A stretch of DNA of 64,000 nt from Pedobacter polaris (GCF_005116505.1 NZ_SWBR01000001.1:1116001-1180000), one strand, 5' to 3'. Shown: positions 35,178 to 43,753, numbered from the stretch's first letter. Program-made: numbers and translations. The notes: generated by a model not told the origin, from the letters alone.

Positions 35178-36359
35178 ATGAAATTGAAGTACTTTAGCAC
35201 TGCAGCCTTGGGGGTGTTTTCTATAGCGATTCTTTATAGCTCGCGTCTGCAAGCGCAAGTAGTGCAGCCAGGTACCCAAACAAACGGAAGCCAGTCTAAT
35301 AATATTATCACTGCTGTTCCATTTTTATTAATTACTCCAGATGCCAGGACGGGTAGTATGGGGGAGGCAGCTGTAGCTGTACAGCCAGACGTTAACGCAA
35401 TGGGTAATAACCCTTCAAAATTGGCCTTTTTAGAAATGCCGTATGGTTTTTCTGCTTCATATAGCCCTTGGTTAAAGAATTTAGTGCCCGATATTAACTT
35501 GGCATACATTAGTGGTTTTTATAAATTAAATGATCAAAGTGCAATAGGTGGTTCTTTAAGGTATTTTTCTTTAGGTCAGATACAATTAACAGATATAAAT
35601 AAGAATGATTTAGGGATTTATAGTCCAAGTGAATTTTCTTTTGATGCAACTTATTCTAAGAGATTTGGTAATGAATTTTCTTTGGGTACAACGGGCAGGT
35701 TTATCTATTCTAACTTAACTTCTGGGCAGTTTTCTGCAGGGCAACAAACAAAAGCAGGTAAAGCTTTTGCGGTAGATGTTTCTGCCTATTATAGAAAGCA
35801 AACAGTAATGTTTAATAAGGATGCGATTATTTCTGCGGGTGCAAATTTCTCTAATATCGGAACAAAACTTGGGTATGTTGATGGGGTTCAGAAGCAATTC
35901 TTACCAACAAATATGAAGATAGGGGGTGCATCTACCTTTATCATTGATGACTACAACCAGTTTACTTTTGCATTAGATTTTAATAAACTAATGGTTCCAA
36001 CACAGCCAATTAGAGATTCAAATGGTGATATAATTTCAGGTAGAGATCCAAACCGTTCTATTCCTGCAGGTATATTTGGCTCTTTTAGTGATGCTCCTGG
36101 GGGTTTTAGTGAAGAATTAAAGGAAGTTAGTATCGCAGTAGGTGCAGAATATTGGTACAATCAACAATTTGCCATGCGTGCGGGCTATTTCTATGAAGCT
36201 CCGGAAAAGGGAGATAGACGATATTTAACCTTAGGGGCTGGGTTGAAGTATAACATTTTTAATATAGATTTTGCTTATTTATTAGCAGATCCACAAAAAA
36301 GCCCTTTAGCTAATACTTTAAGGTTTAGCTTAATATTTAACTTCGGCGATAATAAATAA
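35178..36359 (+). CDS. porV: Type IX secretion outer-membrane protein PorV
   Basis: A 393-residue outer-membrane beta-barrel of the PorV/LptO family, which shuttles or attaches cargo of the type IX secretion system. A signal peptide (cleaved after residues about 1-26, LQAQ) precedes the family-specific FLLITPDARTGSMGEAAVAVQPDVNAMGNNPSKLAF. Alternating hydrophobic strands continue to the C-terminal aromatic NTLRFSLIFNFG, typical of barrels. It is divergent from gldJ and lies 22 nt before ispF. In other Bacteroidota porU is adjacent; here it is not. Confidence 0.92.
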   Translation: MKLKYFSTAALGVFSIAILYSSRLQAQVVQPGTQTNGSQSNNIITAVPFLLITPDARTGSMGEAAVAVQPDVNAMGNNPSKLAFLEMPYGFSASYSPWLKNLVPDINLAYISGFYKLNDQSAIGGSLRYFSLGQIQLTDINKNDLGIYSPSEFSFDATYSKRFGNEFSLGTTGRFIYSNLTSGQFSAGQQTKAGKAFAVDVSAYYRKQTVMFNKDAIISAGANFSNIGTKLGYVDGVQKQFLPTNMKIGGASTFIIDDYNQFTFALDFNKLMVPTQPIRDSNGDIISGRDPNRSIPAGIFGSFSDAPGGFSEELKEVSIAVGAEYWYNQQFAMRAGYFYEAPEKGDRRYLTLGAGLKYNIFNIDFAYLLADPQKSPLANTLRFSLIFNFGDNK

Positions 36360-36381
36360 TAAAGCGTTATAAATTATATTA

Positions 36382-36861
36382 ATGAAAATTAAAGTAGGTT
36401 TTGGTTTTGATGTCCACCAATTAAAAGACAACCACCCATTTTTTGTTGGTGGAGTAAACTTAGAACACCATAAGGGCGCTTTTGGCCACTCAGATGCTGA
36501 TGTTTTACTGCATGCAGTTTGTGATGCACTTTTGGGTGCCGCAAACCTTAGAGACATTGGGTTTCACTTTAAAAATACCGATCCACAATGGAAAGGCATT
36601 AGTAGTATTGTTTTATTAAAAGAAACAGTAAAGTTAATAAGAGAAAAGGGCTGGGAGATTGGCAATATTGATGCAATGTTATGTCTAGAGGCCCCAAAAA
36701 TAAACCCCCATATACCTCAGATGCAAGAAAATATTGCAAAAGCAATAGCTATTTCTATTGAAGATATTTCTATTAAAGCAACTACAAATGAACAAATGGG
36801 TTTTATAGGCAGGGAAGAAGGTGTAGTTGCTTATGCAGTTTGTTTAATCCAAAAAGGTTAA
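36382..36861 (+). CDS. ispF: 2-C-methyl-D-erythritol 2,4-cyclodiphosphate synthase
   Basis: Fifth enzyme of the non-mevalonate isoprenoid pathway; a small trimer of 159 residues. The metal-binding GFDVHQL at the start and GHSDADVLLHAVCDALLGAA are complete. The C-terminal TTNEQMGFIGREEGVVAYA is typical. It sits 22 nt after porV; co-transcription is likely but functionally unrelated. A perfect 15-bp inverted repeat follows. Confidence 0.97.
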   Translation: MKIKVGFGFDVHQLKDNHPFFVGGVNLEHHKGAFGHSDADVLLHAVCDALLGAANLRDIGFHFKNTDPQWKGISSIVLLKETVKLIREKGWEIGNIDAMLCLEAPKINPHIPQMQENIAKAIAISIEDISIKATTNEQMGFIGREEGVVAYAVCLIQKG

Positions 36862-36870
36862 AAGCTATAG

Positions 36871-36926
36871 GTTATGAGTTACAGGAACGCAATGTATAAT
36901 AAGCAACTAGACCTGTAACTCATAAC
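36871..36926. repeat. Inverted repeat between convergent ispF and the pirin gene
   Basis: Perfect 15-bp arms GTTATGAGTTACAGG and CCTGTAACTCATAAC, 26-nt spacer. A related motif, CCCATAACT, follows. It could act as a bidirectional terminator; its sequence resembles the repeat at the 5' end of the DUF4159 gene. Confidence 0.75.
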
Positions 36927-36937
36927 AACCCATAACT

Positions 36938-37804
36938 CTATTCTAAGTAGCCAAATTTACCTTCATTATAATCTGTCATTGCTTGTTGTAATTCTTCTGC
37001 AGTGTTCATTAAGAAAGGTCCATAGGAAGCTATTGGTTCATTAATTGGCTCGCCACTTAAGACTAACACTACGCTGTTTTCTAATGCTTCTAAGTCGATA
37101 TTTTCACCATCGTTTTGGAAATGAACCATTTGATCTGTTTTTGCAGTTGATGTGCCATTAACTTTTATGCTTCCTTCTATAACAATAAAAGCTGTGTTGA
37201 AATTTGCAGGAAAATTAAAATCGGTTTTTGCTCCTTCATTAACCCTAACATTATATACTTCAATTGGACTGAAAGTAGAAATGCATCCTTTTGCACCTTT
37301 GTAATTACCAGCAATAACTTCAATTATACCACCATTTTCTGATAAATCATATTTTTTGATGTCGCTTTGCTTAACGCCTTGATATTTTGGCGTACTCATT
37401 TTAAATTGAGCAGGAAGATTAACCCAAAGTTGAACCATTTGAAATAATCCACCTTTTTTGCTAAAGTTCTCTTCGTGGTATTCTTTATGCAAAATTCCTT
37501 TTGCTGCCGTCATCCATTGTACATCGCCTGGATAGATAATGCCACTATTGCCGGCGCTATCGTGATGAGCGACTGCGCCATGATAAGCAATAGTTACGGT
37601 TTCAAATCCACGATGTGGGTGAACGCCTACGCCACGAGGTTCATTCCGAGCAGAAAATTCAATCTTTGCATTGTAATCGAGCATATAAAAAGGGCTCATG
37701 TTTAATTTATATCCACTAGGAAAAAAATTATGTACCCTAAACCCATCGCCAACCATGTGCGGTGCGGGTGGATTTAATATTGCCGAAACTTGTTTTACTT
37801 TCAT
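36938..37804 (-). CDS. Pirin family protein
   Basis: A 288-residue bicupin of the pirin family; relatives are quercetinases or redox-linked regulators. The N-terminal cupin has the metal-binding GVHPHRGFETVTIAYHG and later HKEYHEE. A pirin C-terminal domain follows (about 175-280). I start at the ATG at 37804 (MKVKQVSAI); ten more in-frame codons upstream look unneeded. It lies 49 nt after the YceI gene on the same strand, so an operon with YceI is likely. Substrate not determined. Confidence 0.92.
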   Translation of the reverse strand: MKVKQVSAILNPPAPHMVGDGFRVHNFFPSGYKLNMSPFYMLDYNAKIEFSARNEPRGVGVHPHRGFETVTIAYHGAVAHHDSAGNSGIIYPGDVQWMTAAKGILHKEYHEENFSKKGGLFQMVQLWVNLPAQFKMSTPKYQGVKQSDIKKYDLSENGGIIEVIAGNYKGAKGCISTFSPIEVYNVRVNEGAKTDFNFPANFNTAFIVIEGSIKVNGTSTAKTDQMVHFQNDGENIDLEALENSVVLVLSGEPINEPIASYGPFLMNTAEELQQAMTDYNEGKFGYLE

Positions 37805-37853
37805 AGAATTGGTATTGAGTACTGCGAAATGCAAACTGGAAATTGTGAGCTGA

Positions 37854-38384
37854 TTAAGCTTGTTTCACAAATTGTAGTTCGCCTAAAATTTTAACTTCTT
37901 CACTAACCATTACACCGCCAGTTTCTAAAGCTGCATTCCAAGTTAAACCAAAGTCAGAACGATTAAGTTTTCCATTTAAAGTAAATCCAGCCTTAGTTTG
38001 TCCCCAAGGATCTGTTGCAATACCACCAAATTCTGCTGTTAATTTAATAGGTTTTGTTGTCCCTTTAATGGTCAAATCTCCGCTAACTTTGTAATCATCA
38101 CCATCTTTTTCTACAGTGGTAGATTTAAATTCGATACTTGCAAATTGCTCAGCATCAAAAAAGTCAGCACTTTTTAAGTGATTGTCACGATCAGTATTTC
38201 CAGTATCTAATGAGCTGATATCGCCTTTAAATGAGATTTCTGCATTTGTAAATTCATCACCTTCTGAAGTTAAATCTGCTGAGAAAGATTTTAAGCTACC
38301 AGTAACTGTAGTGATCATTAAGTGTTTTACTTTAAATTGTAGTTCGCTGTGTGTTGGATCTAATATCCATTTAGTAGTTGCCAT
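37854..38384 (-). CDS. YceI family lipocalin-like protein
   Basis: A 176-residue beta-barrel of the YceI family, which binds isoprenoid-like lipids. KWILDPTHSELQFKVKHLMI at the start and the KSADFFDAEQFASIEFKS, DLTIKGTTKPI and NRSDFGLTWN motifs are typical. There is no signal peptide, so it is predicted cytoplasmic, unlike E. coli YceI. It has a -7 box at 38421-38428 and is followed by pirin. Confidence 0.93.
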   Translation of the reverse strand: MATTKWILDPTHSELQFKVKHLMITTVTGSLKSFSADLTSEGDEFTNAEISFKGDISSLDTGNTDRDNHLKSADFFDAEQFASIEFKSTTVEKDGDDYKVSGDLTIKGTTKPIKLTAEFGGIATDPWGQTKAGFTLNGKLNRSDFGLTWNAALETGGVMVSEEVKILGELQFVKQA

Positions 38385-38420
38385 AATATTTTAAATTTTG
38401 TGTTTTTAAATTTGATAACA

Positions 38421-38428
38421 CAAAGTTA
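38421..38428 (-). promoter_or_regulatory. -7 box upstream of the YceI-pirin pair
   Basis: Minus-strand TAACTTTG, an exact TAnnTTTG match 37 nt before the ATG. No spaced TTG was found. Confidence 0.45.
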
Positions 38429-38469
38429 AGGTAGGCAGTTGAGCTACGCATTGATGTATGATAAGAAAA

Positions 38470-38494
38470 CCCTTAATCTCCTAAAGGGGACTTT
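38470..38494 (+). repeat. CCCCTAAA-type repeat
   Basis: CTCCTAAAGGGGACTTT with a preceding CCCTTAAT matches the core of the copies at 40684, 48614 and 50684. It lies between two minus-strand genes. Confidence 0.6.
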
Positions 38495-38552
38495 CTAGCT
38501 AGAAATGAGTTCATTGGTTCAATTGTTCATTGATACAGCAACTTGACCAATT

Positions 38553-39140
38553 TTACCTAAAATGTTTATTGGCGAGGTCTTTACGAACGCGACTTAATGA
38601 TTCTGGAGTAACGCCTAAATAGGAAGCGATCATCCATTGTGGTACGCGTAAGGTAAGATTTGGGTAGAGCTTGATAAAATTTAAGTACCGTTCTTCAGCA
38701 GATGCACTTAATAACATGTTTATTCTTTTTTGCATAAAACGGATAGAGTTATGCAACATTAAAATATTGAGTTCTAATATTTCTGGAACAATGTTTTTGA
38801 TAGCTGGAAAAAAATCTTTTTTAACGATAACCACTTCGGTATCTTCAATAGCATCTATATAAAATGCCGACGGTTCATTAAAAACCGAAGTGTCCCTGTC
38901 TGACAACATCCAATCTTCTGGTGCAAATTGAATGATATGCTCCTTCCCTTTTTCATCAATAGAAAAGTACCTTAATAACCCACTATTCACAAAATAAGCT
39001 TCAGATTTTAAATCTCCAGCATTTAAAAGGATTTGACCTTTTTTGATGGTTTTGATTTTTAAACAGCTTACAGCTTCAACAGCCTGTTCTTCGGTAATGG
39101 CTAATCGGTTTTTGAGATAGGTTGCAAATTTATCGAGCAT
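38553..39140 (-). CDS. Crp/Fnr family transcriptional regulator
   Basis: A 195-residue cytoplasmic regulator. Residues 20-115 form a cyclic-nucleotide-binding-like barrel (KIKTIKKGQILLNAGDLKSEAYFVNSGLL). The C-terminus carries a winged helix (WMIASYLGVTPESLSRVRKDL). No Cys cluster of the Fnr type is present. I use the ATG at 39140 over the TTG at 39146. It follows, almost without gap, a small Cys-rich membrane protein gene. The ligand and targets are unknown. Confidence 0.9.
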   Translation of the reverse strand: MLDKFATYLKNRLAITEEQAVEAVSCLKIKTIKKGQILLNAGDLKSEAYFVNSGLLRYFSIDEKGKEHIIQFAPEDWMLSDRDTSVFNEPSAFYIDAIEDTEVVIVKKDFFPAIKNIVPEILELNILMLHNSIRFMQKRINMLLSASAEERYLNFIKLYPNLTLRVPQWMIASYLGVTPESLSRVRKDLANKHFR

Positions 39141-39146
39141 CAGCAA

Positions 39147-39308
39147 TTATTTTTTGGGTTGTGGAATGTTATCAAAGTTTGCTGCACATTTACCACAGCC
39201 AGAAGCACAACCATCACTTTTTGGAGAAACAGAACGATAAATCATTCGGCCTACATATAATAATGCGGCAATGAAAATGACAATCATTAAGATGAACTGG
39301 ATATCCAT
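39147..39308 (-). CDS. Small Cys-rich membrane protein (FeoB-associated type)
   Basis: A 53-residue protein missed by usual length cut-offs. An N-terminal span (about residues 2-20) is followed by a short cytoplasmic or periplasmic tail with DGCASGCGKCAAN, three Cys in a C-x3-C-x2-C pattern. This resembles the FeoB-associated Cys-rich membrane proteins, though no feoB is nearby. The stop lies next to the start of the Crp-family gene, so the two are one unit. A -7 box (minus TAATTTTG, 39321-39314) sits just ahead of the ATG. An iron or redox role is inference. Confidence 0.78.
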   Translation of the reverse strand: MDIQFILMIVIFIAALLYVGRMIYRSVSPKSDGCASGCGKCAANFDNIPQPKK

Positions 39309-39313
39309 AATTA

Positions 39314-39321
39314 CAAAATTA
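39314..39321 (-). promoter_or_regulatory. -7 box of the Cys-rich protein/Crp unit
   Basis: Minus-strand TAATTTTG, an exact match, immediately upstream of the ATG. This implies a very short leader. Confidence 0.4.
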
Positions 39322-39371
39322 CGATTTATTAAATAGGAGGGTTCAGAATACTGTCAAATTTAATTAGCTAA

Positions 39372-40559
39372 TTATTTCTCCATCAACCCAACTGTACCAC
39401 CAACCCAATCAAAATCTGCATTGTAGCGCACACCAATCATTTTTCCTCTACTTAACCTTCCTAAATTAATACAAAGTTGAGGTTCTTCGCCTTCTGGCCA
39501 CAAGTACATCATTCTAATTTCTGCCTTTACACCAGCATCTGGAGCTTTAATTACTGGTTCATAGGTAACTTTTCTTTGCAAAATCCAATTTTCTGGATCG
39601 TTAATTTGTTTAATATCTGTGTCAGTAACATCTATAATTACGCCCATACCAGCAAAGCTGAAAAGTGGTTTTAGTACGTAATTTCCTAAATCTGTTGGAA
39701 TGCTTTCTATGGTGTTTAAGAAACGAGTGTCGGGTACAAATTCACTTTTTAGAAATGGCATTGTGTATTTGCTAATGCGATAAAACCAATTTGGATGAGT
39801 AATCCACTCTATATTTAATTCTTCTCTAGGGTCGAAGCTGTTTTTAAAAATAGCTGTATTTTCTCCAATTTCATCAAAAATCAATCGGTTATAAATTCGC
39901 TTCAGCTGTATTTTTTTTCCACCTTCTTCATAAAAAAGCTGCTTTCCTTCTTTTCTAATATCTTCAAGTGCAAGAATTTTAATACCCAGATGCTTGGCCG
40001 TAACGAGGAAATCTATCGCCGTTTTTTGATTTAGCGCATCAATATCCATTAGTGCAACCTCATGAGGTTGATGGTTTCCTATGATTACTTTTTTAAATAA
40101 CTCGAAGTAAGATTTTTCATCTAATCCATTAAAATATGGACTTAGATTCTCATCTAAATCAAATTCTTCCTTATAGGTTTTTGCTAAATGAGTTTGAAAT
40201 CCATATAAAGATGGAAAGCCTTGCATCTCAATTAACATGGGTGTTACCTCGCCATTTTCATCCTTACATATACCGTAGTCGAATGTTAAAAAATGAGGAT
40301 GACCAGTTTCATTTGGTACATTCCATTCTTGCGGAATAGCTTTCTGCGTTAATTCTTTGAAGTTATCTTGTTTTATTAGGGAAATGATTTCCTCTCCTGC
40401 AGCAATTAGTTTCTGTTTTAAAGCCTCAGGTATAAAAATAGGTGTTTCTGCTACACGAAATGGAATTTCAGGGAAACCTTTTCCTAGCTTCTCTGCAAAT
40501 TGATTGTATTTTTCTACTGTGAAATTCTCATTAAAAGTTTTACGGTATTTTTCAATCAT
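39372..40559 (-). CDS. ATP-grasp-fold protein, hypothetical
   Basis: A 395-residue cytoplasmic protein not named in families I know. The last 120 residues look like an ATP-grasp core: GNYVLKPLFSFAGMGVII (flexible loop with Lys), NWILQRKV (adenine-binding hinge) and VKAEIRMMYLW ... CINLGRLSRGKMIG (metal-binding end). The N-terminal 250 residues carry HPHFLTFDYGICKDENGEVTPMLIEMQG, which fits the substrate-binding lobe. It lies downstream of an amidotransferase, a GCS2 ligase and another ATP-grasp gene on the same strand, so it probably adds one residue or amine in that pathway (inference). Confidence 0.65.
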   Translation of the reverse strand: MIEKYRKTFNENFTVEKYNQFAEKLGKGFPEIPFRVAETPIFIPEALKQKLIAAGEEIISLIKQDNFKELTQKAIPQEWNVPNETGHPHFLTFDYGICKDENGEVTPMLIEMQGFPSLYGFQTHLAKTYKEEFDLDENLSPYFNGLDEKSYFELFKKVIIGNHQPHEVALMDIDALNQKTAIDFLVTAKHLGIKILALEDIRKEGKQLFYEEGGKKIQLKRIYNRLIFDEIGENTAIFKNSFDPREELNIEWITHPNWFYRISKYTMPFLKSEFVPDTRFLNTIESIPTDLGNYVLKPLFSFAGMGVIIDVTDTDIKQINDPENWILQRKVTYEPVIKAPDAGVKAEIRMMYLWPEGEEPQLCINLGRLSRGKMIGVRYNADFDWVGGTVGLMEK

Positions 40560-40629
40560 GGTAGATGAATTAAAAATATATTTACCACTTAAGGTTTTTG
40601 TTTCTCGTGACGATTATATGCTAATTATA

Positions 40630-40684
40630 AAACCACAGAGTAACATAGAAATACTTAGGTTATAGCTATGTGCCTATGTGGTTT
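40630..40684. repeat. Imperfect palindrome between two ligase-cluster genes
   Basis: Arms AAACCACA and TGTGGTTT close a hairpin with inner ACATAG / CTATGT. Resembles a common Bacteroidota ACCACAGAG-type repeat. It abuts the next repeat. Confidence 0.65.
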
Positions 40685-40713
40685 AAGCCCCTTTAGGGGG
40701 TTGGGGTTTAAGC
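40684..40713 (-). repeat. CCCCTAAA-type repeat overlapping the amidotransferase stop codon
   Basis: On the minus strand it reads TTAAACCCC, AACC and CCCTAAAGGGGCTTAAA; the TAA stop (40710-40708) is the repeat's own TAA. The same happens at typA. Confidence 0.7.
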
Positions 40714-41535
40714 TTCTTGTAAAGTATGAATGGCCTGATTTAAGAAATTAGGTAAAATCACACTTTGTGTTAAGGTAATTCTATCCGGATCATCTAAACT
40801 ATATAACATGTCAAAATATTTATCCTCTCCATGGTTTTCAATAATTGCAGCTTTCTTTTCTTCTTGCAGTAAATACATTTTCATTCCAACCGGATCTGCT
40901 TCTGGATGAAATTGAGTGCCTATAACCTGTTCAGAAAAGCGAATAGCCATTACACAACGTTCTAAAGCCACATGTGGACGCTCTTTCTCAATAGCTAAAA
41001 TTTGTGCACCTTTCGCTACAAAATCAGCTTCATTTCCTTTAATCACTTGCCAATCCCTACTGTCTACTGAATAAAAAGGATCTTTTAAACCATCAAATAC
41101 AGCTTCTTCAAGTCCACTTGCTGTTAAGCTGATTGGGAAAATTCCGAAAGCGTTAGATTTTCTTTTGGTAACAGTACCTAAGCCGTATTTTCTACAGGCC
41201 AATTGAAAAGAGTGACAAATTAAAAAGACATATTTTTTTTGTTCACTTTCTGCATTGAAAGATTCGATTGAATCTAACAAGTTAAAAAAATCACTTTCCC
41301 ATTGATCTTGTTCGCTTTCAAACGGACTACCAGGGCCACCACTAGAAATATAAATATCGTAGCTTAAATCTGGAACTTCACCCTTTTGGCGTATATCAAA
41401 AATATCGAATGTTAAATTTAATTGATTTTTATCGCGGTAGCTTTGTAGAATTTCCTGTATCCCTCTCATACCCTGATTAGGATTGCCATTGTTCATGTCT
41501 ATAACGGCTACTTTGATGTTATTTTTCTCGCTCAT
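40708..41535 (-). CDS. Class I glutamine amidotransferase-like protein
   Basis: A 275-residue protein with a class I GATase fold. SSGGPGSPFE is the oxyanion region, FLICHSFQLA holds the nucleophile Cys, and GTQFHPEAD holds the His and Glu, so the triad is complete. It should release ammonia from glutamine, or hydrolyse a gamma-glutamyl bond, in the cluster's pathway. It abuts the GCS2 ligase gene without a gap. No synthetase domain is fused, so ammonia or hydrolysis must serve a partner such as a ligase next door. Its last codons enter a repeat element. Confidence 0.85.
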   Translation of the reverse strand: MSEKNNIKVAVIDMNNGNPNQGMRGIQEILQSYRDKNQLNLTFDIFDIRQKGEVPDLSYDIYISSGGPGSPFESEQDQWESDFFNLLDSIESFNAESEQKKYVFLICHSFQLACRKYGLGTVTKRKSNAFGIFPISLTASGLEEAVFDGLKDPFYSVDSRDWQVIKGNEADFVAKGAQILAIEKERPHVALERCVMAIRFSEQVIGTQFHPEADPVGMKMYLLQEEKKAAIIENHGEDKYFDMLYSLDDPDRITLTQSVILPNFLNQAIHTLQEA

Positions 41536-42639
41536 TTATCCTGCACCTATTAACGTTTGGGTTGTAATGTAATCTACAACCGATTCAAAGTTACCAGTTT
41601 TCTGATAAACTGCCAATTGTCTATCTGCTCCTGTCCCATTTTCTAGAATTTTATGAACGTAGTTGATTTCATTTCTACTGCCTAATTCATCAACAACATC
41701 ATCAATAAAATCAAGTAATTCTAAAATTAGATTACGGCAATTCACTTCCATTTCTTTTCCGAAATCGATTAAATTTCCATCAATTCCATAACGGGCAGCT
41801 CTCCATTTATTCTCATTAATTAGGGCTCTAGAATAACTGATGAACTCCATGTTTTGTAGTCGTAATTTATACAGCTTAGCGCATAATGCCTGAAATAGCG
41901 CAGTAAAGGCCATTGTTTCGTCAATTAACATTGGGCAATCGCAAATGCGGAATTCAACAGTGTCAAAAAATGGATGCACACGAATGTCCCACCAAATTTT
42001 CTTTGCGTTATCCATACAATTCGTTTTGATCAACAGTTTTACATAGCTATCGTAATCTTCAATACTATTGAAAATATCAGGTATTCCAGTTCTTGGGAAT
42101 TTATCAAAAACCTTTGTTCTAAACGATTTATAGCCTGTATTTCTACTTTCCCAGAATGGAGAATTTGTAGAAAGGGCAAAAACATGAGGTAAAAAATACC
42201 TTACTTGATTGGCAATATGGATAGCTAGCTCACGAGATTGAAAGCCTACATGCACATGCAGGCCAAAAATTAAATTTGAACGAGCGGCTTCCTGTAACTC
42301 ATTTACAATTTCACTATAACGTGGATGTTCAGTAATTAGTTGTTTTTCCCAATGAGAAAATGGGTGTGTGCCAGCAGCACCAATACGTAGCCCTTGTTCT
42401 CCTGCCAATTGAGAAACGGTATAACGCAATTGCGATATTTCTTTTCTAGCTTGATCTGTGTTGTGGCAAATGCCAGTTCCAACTTCAACCACAGCCTGGT
42501 GCATTTCTGCTTTTACTTGATCCTTATGGATTTTTTGAGCAGATTCTACAATTTTTTGATCATGCGATGTTAGTTCTCTGGTAACGGGATCAACTACCAT
42601 GTACTCTTCTTCTATGCCCAGCGTAAATTCATTCATCAT
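41536..42639 (-). CDS. YbdK-type carboxylate-amine ligase (GCS2 family)
   Basis: A 367-residue ATP-dependent carboxylate-amine ligase related to gamma-glutamylcysteine synthetase. FTLGIEEEYMVVDPVT is the ATP/metal start, EMHQAVVEVGTGIC follows, and GLHVHVGF and WDIRVHPFFDTVEFRICDCPM supply further site residues. E. coli YbdK shows weak gamma-Glu-Cys ligase activity; the physiological product is unknown. It is central to the cluster, abutting the amidotransferase and 25 nt after an ATP-grasp gene. A second Met immediately follows the start. Confidence 0.93.
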   Translation of the reverse strand: MMNEFTLGIEEEYMVVDPVTRELTSHDQKIVESAQKIHKDQVKAEMHQAVVEVGTGICHNTDQARKEISQLRYTVSQLAGEQGLRIGAAGTHPFSHWEKQLITEHPRYSEIVNELQEAARSNLIFGLHVHVGFQSRELAIHIANQVRYFLPHVFALSTNSPFWESRNTGYKSFRTKVFDKFPRTGIPDIFNSIEDYDSYVKLLIKTNCMDNAKKIWWDIRVHPFFDTVEFRICDCPMLIDETMAFTALFQALCAKLYKLRLQNMEFISYSRALINENKWRAARYGIDGNLIDFGKEMEVNCRNLILELLDFIDDVVDELGSRNEINYVHKILENGTGADRQLAVYQKTGNFESVVDYITTQTLIGAG

Positions 42640-42664
42640 CTTATTCCCTTTTAAATTATCCCAA

Positions 42665-43753
42665 TTATTTTTTAGATGTTGCTTTTTTTGCAGGTGCAGC
42701 AGTTTTAGCTTTTGCAGGGGCTTTGGCTTTAACTTCGTCTTTAGGTTTAACCGCTTTAATAGTTGGACTAACCTTAATTCCTTTTGGTAAAGCTTCGGTA
42801 GTTAACGGAAGGCCAGCAGCAGAAGATTTTACATATTTACCCCAAGTTAAATTGTCCTGACCAGGTTTTTGCGCTTTTGCTCTTTCAATTGCGTAATTAG
42901 CAGTAGTTTCTACTACCCAGTCGAAATTTTCTTGTCCAACACTCTTAATGTCGGCATCTGGTGCTGGATTGCAGAAATCAATAGCGATAGGAATCCCATC
43001 TCGCACTGCGAACTCTACGGTATTAAAATCATAACCCAAGTAAGTACATAATTTCAGGGTATATTCTTCAATTGTTTTCAATAGTTTCTCACTAGATGGC
43101 GCTTTTCCTACTTCATAACGTAAATGATGTGGATTGCGTGGCTCATACTGCATAATGCGAACATGTTTTCCTCCAATGCAATAACATCTAAAATATTCTT
43201 CAAAAATAATCTCTTCTTGTAAAAGCATCACCAATTGTTCAGTTCCGCCATGTTTGCTAAAAAAATCTTCTTTATCATGTAGTTTATAAACATCTCGCCA
43301 ACCGCCACCATCAAATGGTTTCATGTAAGCAGGGAAGCCGGTGTATTCAAAAATTGCATCCCAATCTAAAGGCATTGTTAAGTTCGAAAACGATTCTCTC
43401 GTTGTTCCTGTAGGATGTTGTCTTGATGGAATTAGTGCCGTTTTAGGCACAGGTACTCCAATTTGCTCAGCTAATGCGTTGTTAAAGAATTTTTCATCTG
43501 CACTCCACCAAAATGGATTATTGATGACGGCTGTTCCTGTAATTGCAGCATTTTTTAATGATGCACGATAAAAAGGTACATCTTGAGAAATACGGTCTAT
43601 AATTACAGCATAATCTAAAGGCGTATTCTGAAACATTTTATCAATTTTCACGACTTCGGCAGTGATGCCTTTTTCGGCCTTTTCATTAATCCTTTTGATT
43701 ACAGCTTCAGGAAATGAGCGTTCTTGACCAAATAAAATTCCAATTTTTTTCAT
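42665..43753 (-). CDS. RimK-like ATP-grasp ligase with Lys/Ala-rich C-terminal tail
   Basis: A 362-residue ATP-grasp protein. MKKIGILFGQERSFPEAVI starts a pre-ATP-grasp domain, GFPAYMKPFDGGGWRDVYKL is the nucleotide-binding strand and glycine loop, and EEIIFEEYFRCYCIGG and PIAIDFCNPAPDADI are the hinge and metal-binding end. Residues about 326-362 are a low-complexity tail of Lys, Ala, Pro and Thr (KAKAPAKAKTAAPAKK), like a histone H1 tail and unlike most family members. It likely joins a carboxylate to an amine in the same pathway as its neighbours. Confidence 0.85.
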   Translation of the reverse strand: MKKIGILFGQERSFPEAVIKRINEKAEKGITAEVVKIDKMFQNTPLDYAVIIDRISQDVPFYRASLKNAAITGTAVINNPFWWSADEKFFNNALAEQIGVPVPKTALIPSRQHPTGTTRESFSNLTMPLDWDAIFEYTGFPAYMKPFDGGGWRDVYKLHDKEDFFSKHGGTEQLVMLLQEEIIFEEYFRCYCIGGKHVRIMQYEPRNPHHLRYEVGKAPSSEKLLKTIEEYTLKLCTYLGYDFNTVEFAVRDGIPIAIDFCNPAPDADIKSVGQENFDWVVETTANYAIERAKAQKPGQDNLTWGKYVKSSAAGLPLTTEALPKGIKVSPTIKAVKPKDEVKAKAPAKAKTAAPAKKATSKK

